Source: Clostridiales bacterium
Lineage (GTDB): Bacteria > Bacillota > Clostridia > Peptostreptococcales > Anaerovoracaceae
NCBI GenBank assembly: GCA_012511395.1
Contig: JAAZGD010000139.1
Coordinates: forward strand, 1 to 24,228
Direction: 5' to 3'
Length of the DNA stretch: 24,228 bases
Below are positions 22,666 through 24,228 of the stretch, piece after piece; within the stretch, counting starts at the first letter, position 1, and each line of letters begins with the position of its first letter. A program made the position numbers and the translations under genes. The notes under the pieces are model-generated. The model made no database searches and was not told the origin of the DNA. It saw only the letters and a program-made list of their open reading frames with translations.

Positions 22666-24228
22666 ATGGCTAAGCTTGTTTTGAGGTTTAAAAAGACAAT
22701 AATGCTGTCCATAATATTTCTGGCAATGGTCTGCCTCGTTTTAATGCTTTTTGTTAACATTAACTATGACTTAACAGAATATCTTCCAAAGGATGTGCCC
22801 TCATCAATAGCCCTTGATAAGGTTAAGGAAACCTTTGATGATGAAATACCAAACTTAAGTGTTTATGTAAAAGACGTTTCCGTAGCGGAAGCTTTGGAAA
22901 TAAAGGGGAAAATCGAAGGGGTGGAAGGTGTTGAAAGTGTACTTTGGCTTGATGATATTACTGATTTAAATCAACCTTTAGCCTTTATGGATAAAAAGGA
23001 GCAGGAAGCATGGTACAAGGATAAAGGAGCGCTATACTTGGTGGCTGCAGATTCCGAAATCAGTGAAAGGGTAGTAGAAGGTGTTAGAGAGACTGTAAAT
23101 AAAGAAATGACCATGTCAGGCTCAGTTCTTAATCAGGCAACTATGCAGTCTTTGACGTCAAATGAAGTTTCTAAAATAATATTCTTCGTAGTACCTCTTG
23201 TGCTTATTATTCTTCTTCTTTCAACAAGCTCCTTTATAGAGCCTTTGTTATTCCTTTTAACCATAGGAATTGCAATTCTGTTAAACGAGGGCACTAATTA
23301 CTTTGTGGGAGAAATATCCTATGTGACAAGATCTACAAGCGCAGTGCTTCAGTTGGCAGTTTCCATGGACTATGCTATATTTTTGCTCCACAGCTTTTCA
23401 AGACATAGAGCAGAAAAAAACAATATAGAAGGAGCCATGCTTTCTGCCATGAGAGAAGCAGCCCCTGCAGTGGCCGCCAGCGCTACCACAACAGTCTTTG
23501 GATTTTTGGCACTGACCTTGATGGAGTTTAGATTGGGACCTAACTTGGGATGGGTTTTGGCAAAAGGAATACTCTTCAGCTTTTTATCCGTAATGTTGCT
23601 TTTACCTATTCTCACAGTTTATACAACAAAGCTTATGGATAAAACTCACCATAGGAATTTCATACCTCCCTTTACAAAGTTCAGCCGTTTTGTTATGAGA
23701 GTCTGCATTCCCTTGTCCATAGTGTTTTTCCTTTTAATAGCTCCCAGCTACTTTGCCCAGTCTGAAAACCAGTTCATATACGGTTCTTCAGGGATCCATG
23801 CAGAAGGCTCACAGCTTGATCTTGATGCCAAGGAGATAGGAGAGGTTTTTGGAGAGAAACAACAGATGGTAATCATAATACCCGGTGGAGATATGGGCAA
23901 GGAAGCCTTGCTATCAGACAATTTAAAAGCTTTACCAAATATAGATACGGTGATCTCCTATTCGGGAACAGTGGGGGTTACTATCCCTCAAGGCTTTCTG
24001 GAAAAGGAACAGAAGGAACAATTTATAAAAAAAGGGAAAACAAGAATAATCCTGTATGCAGATGCAGATGATGAAGGGGATGAAAGCTTTGCCTTGGTAG
24101 AAAGCATAAGAGAGACAGTTGAAAAACAATATGGCGACGACTACTACCTTCTTGGTCAAAATGTAATAAACTATGATTTAAAGGATACCATTGTGAAGGA
24201 TGGACCAAGGGTAAGCGGAGCTGCAATC
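22666..24228 (+). CDS. MMPL/RND-family transporter, N-terminal part (runs off the window)
   Basis: The frame is open from ATG 22666 to the window end, 521 codons with no stop, so the gene is incomplete. A GGAAGG site precedes the ATG. The first residues hold a membrane helix (about 14-33), then an extracytoplasmic domain to about 170. A block of helices follows from about 170 to 325 containing QLAVSMDYAIFLLHSFSRH, the conserved MMPL/RND segment with the proton-relay aspartate, and AASATTTVFGFLAL. A further helix sits near 350, followed by a second soluble domain. This is the YdfJ/HAE3-like class of exporters for lipids or hydrophobic compounds; the substrate is unknown. It is divergent from, and probably controlled by, the TetR-family gene. 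Confidence 0.92.
   Translation, partial: MAKLVLRFKKTIMLSIIFLAMVCLVLMLFVNINYDLTEYLPKDVPSSIALDKVKETFDDEIPNLSVYVKDVSVAEALEIKGKIEGVEGVESVLWLDDITDLNQPLAFMDKKEQEAWYKDKGALYLVAADSEISERVVEGVRETVNKEMTMSGSVLNQATMQSLTSNEVSKIIFFVVPLVLIILLLSTSSFIEPLLFLLTIGIAILLNEGTNYFVGEISYVTRSTSAVLQLAVSMDYAIFLLHSFSRHRAEKNNIEGAMLSAMREAAPAVAASATTTVFGFLALTLMEFRLGPNLGWVLAKGILFSFLSVMLLLPILTVYTTKLMDKTHHRNFIPPFTKFSRFVMRVCIPLSIVFFLLIAPSYFAQSENQFIYGSSGIHAEGSQLDLDAKEIGEVFGEKQQMVIIIPGGDMGKEALLSDNLKALPNIDTVISYSGTVGVTIPQGFLEKEQKEQFIKKGKTRIILYADADDEGDESFALVESIRETVEKQYGDDYYLLGQNVINYDLKDTIVKDGPRVSGAAI

Noticed and set aside
1..24228. tRNA, rRNA, CRISPR arrays, insertion sequences or prophage genes
   Set aside because: None recognised on either strand; all large frames have housekeeping, metabolic, transport or regulatory identities, and no terminal inverted repeats or regular spacer repeats were seen.

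Overview
This window looks like a chromosomal segment from a low-to-moderate GC, Gram-positive, amino-acid-fermenting anaerobe of the Clostridia/Tissierellia type. Supporting evidence: strong purine-rich ribosome binding sites, consensus sigma-A promoters, a SAM-I (S-box) riboswitch in front of metK, radical-SAM and B12 enzymes of anaerobic lysine fermentation, and an aldo/keto reductase with ferredoxin-type clusters. The species cannot be named from the sequence alone.

Region 1 (1-7952) is the 3' part of a lysine-to-butyrate/acetate fermentation operon, all on the + strand and tightly packed: end of kdd, kamA (lysine 2,3-aminomutase), kamB and kamC (a P-loop protein and a MutS-like ATPase, assigned as the reactivation system of the B12 mutase), kamD and kamE (lysine 5,6-aminomutase), then atoD and atoA (butyrate/acetoacetate CoA-transferase). 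A strong intrinsic terminator closes it. KamA makes beta-lysine, KamDE makes 3,5-diaminohexanoate, Kdd oxidises it, and after cleavage by Kce (not in the window) the released acetoacetate is activated by AtoDA using butyryl-CoA.

Region 2 (8021-12555) has an EamA/DMT-type permease, endonuclease IV on the opposite strand with overlapping stop codons, 4-alpha-glucanotransferase (malQ), and a stand-alone alanyl-tRNA editing protein that overlaps malQ tail to tail. The 444-base gap after it (12556-12999) holds no gene. It carries a cluster of four DnaA-box-like 9-mers (two exact) and a 14-bp perfect palindrome.

Region 3 (13000-18594) has an unusual AraC-family regulator with a long C-terminal extension, a saccharopine-dehydrogenase-family oxidoreductase with its terminator, a beta-lactamase-family serine hydrolase with a small membrane protein (- strand), and a divergent iron-sulfur aldo/keto reductase. 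The divergent pair share overlapping promoters.

Region 4 (18615-24228) has a NimA-like flavin-binding protein (- strand), a SAM-I-riboswitch-controlled metK, an aspartokinase gene interrupted by one in-frame TAA stop, a TetR-family regulator (- strand), and a divergent MMPL/RND-type exporter that runs off the window. A 32-bp inverted repeat between the last two covers both promoters and is the likely TetR operator.

Most interesting observations: the DnaA-box cluster away from any dnaA gene, the interrupted aspartokinase in a lysine-fermenting organism, the AraC protein that seems to keep only the ends of a GH39-fused architecture, and intrinsic terminators placed inside the coding sequence of convergent neighbours.
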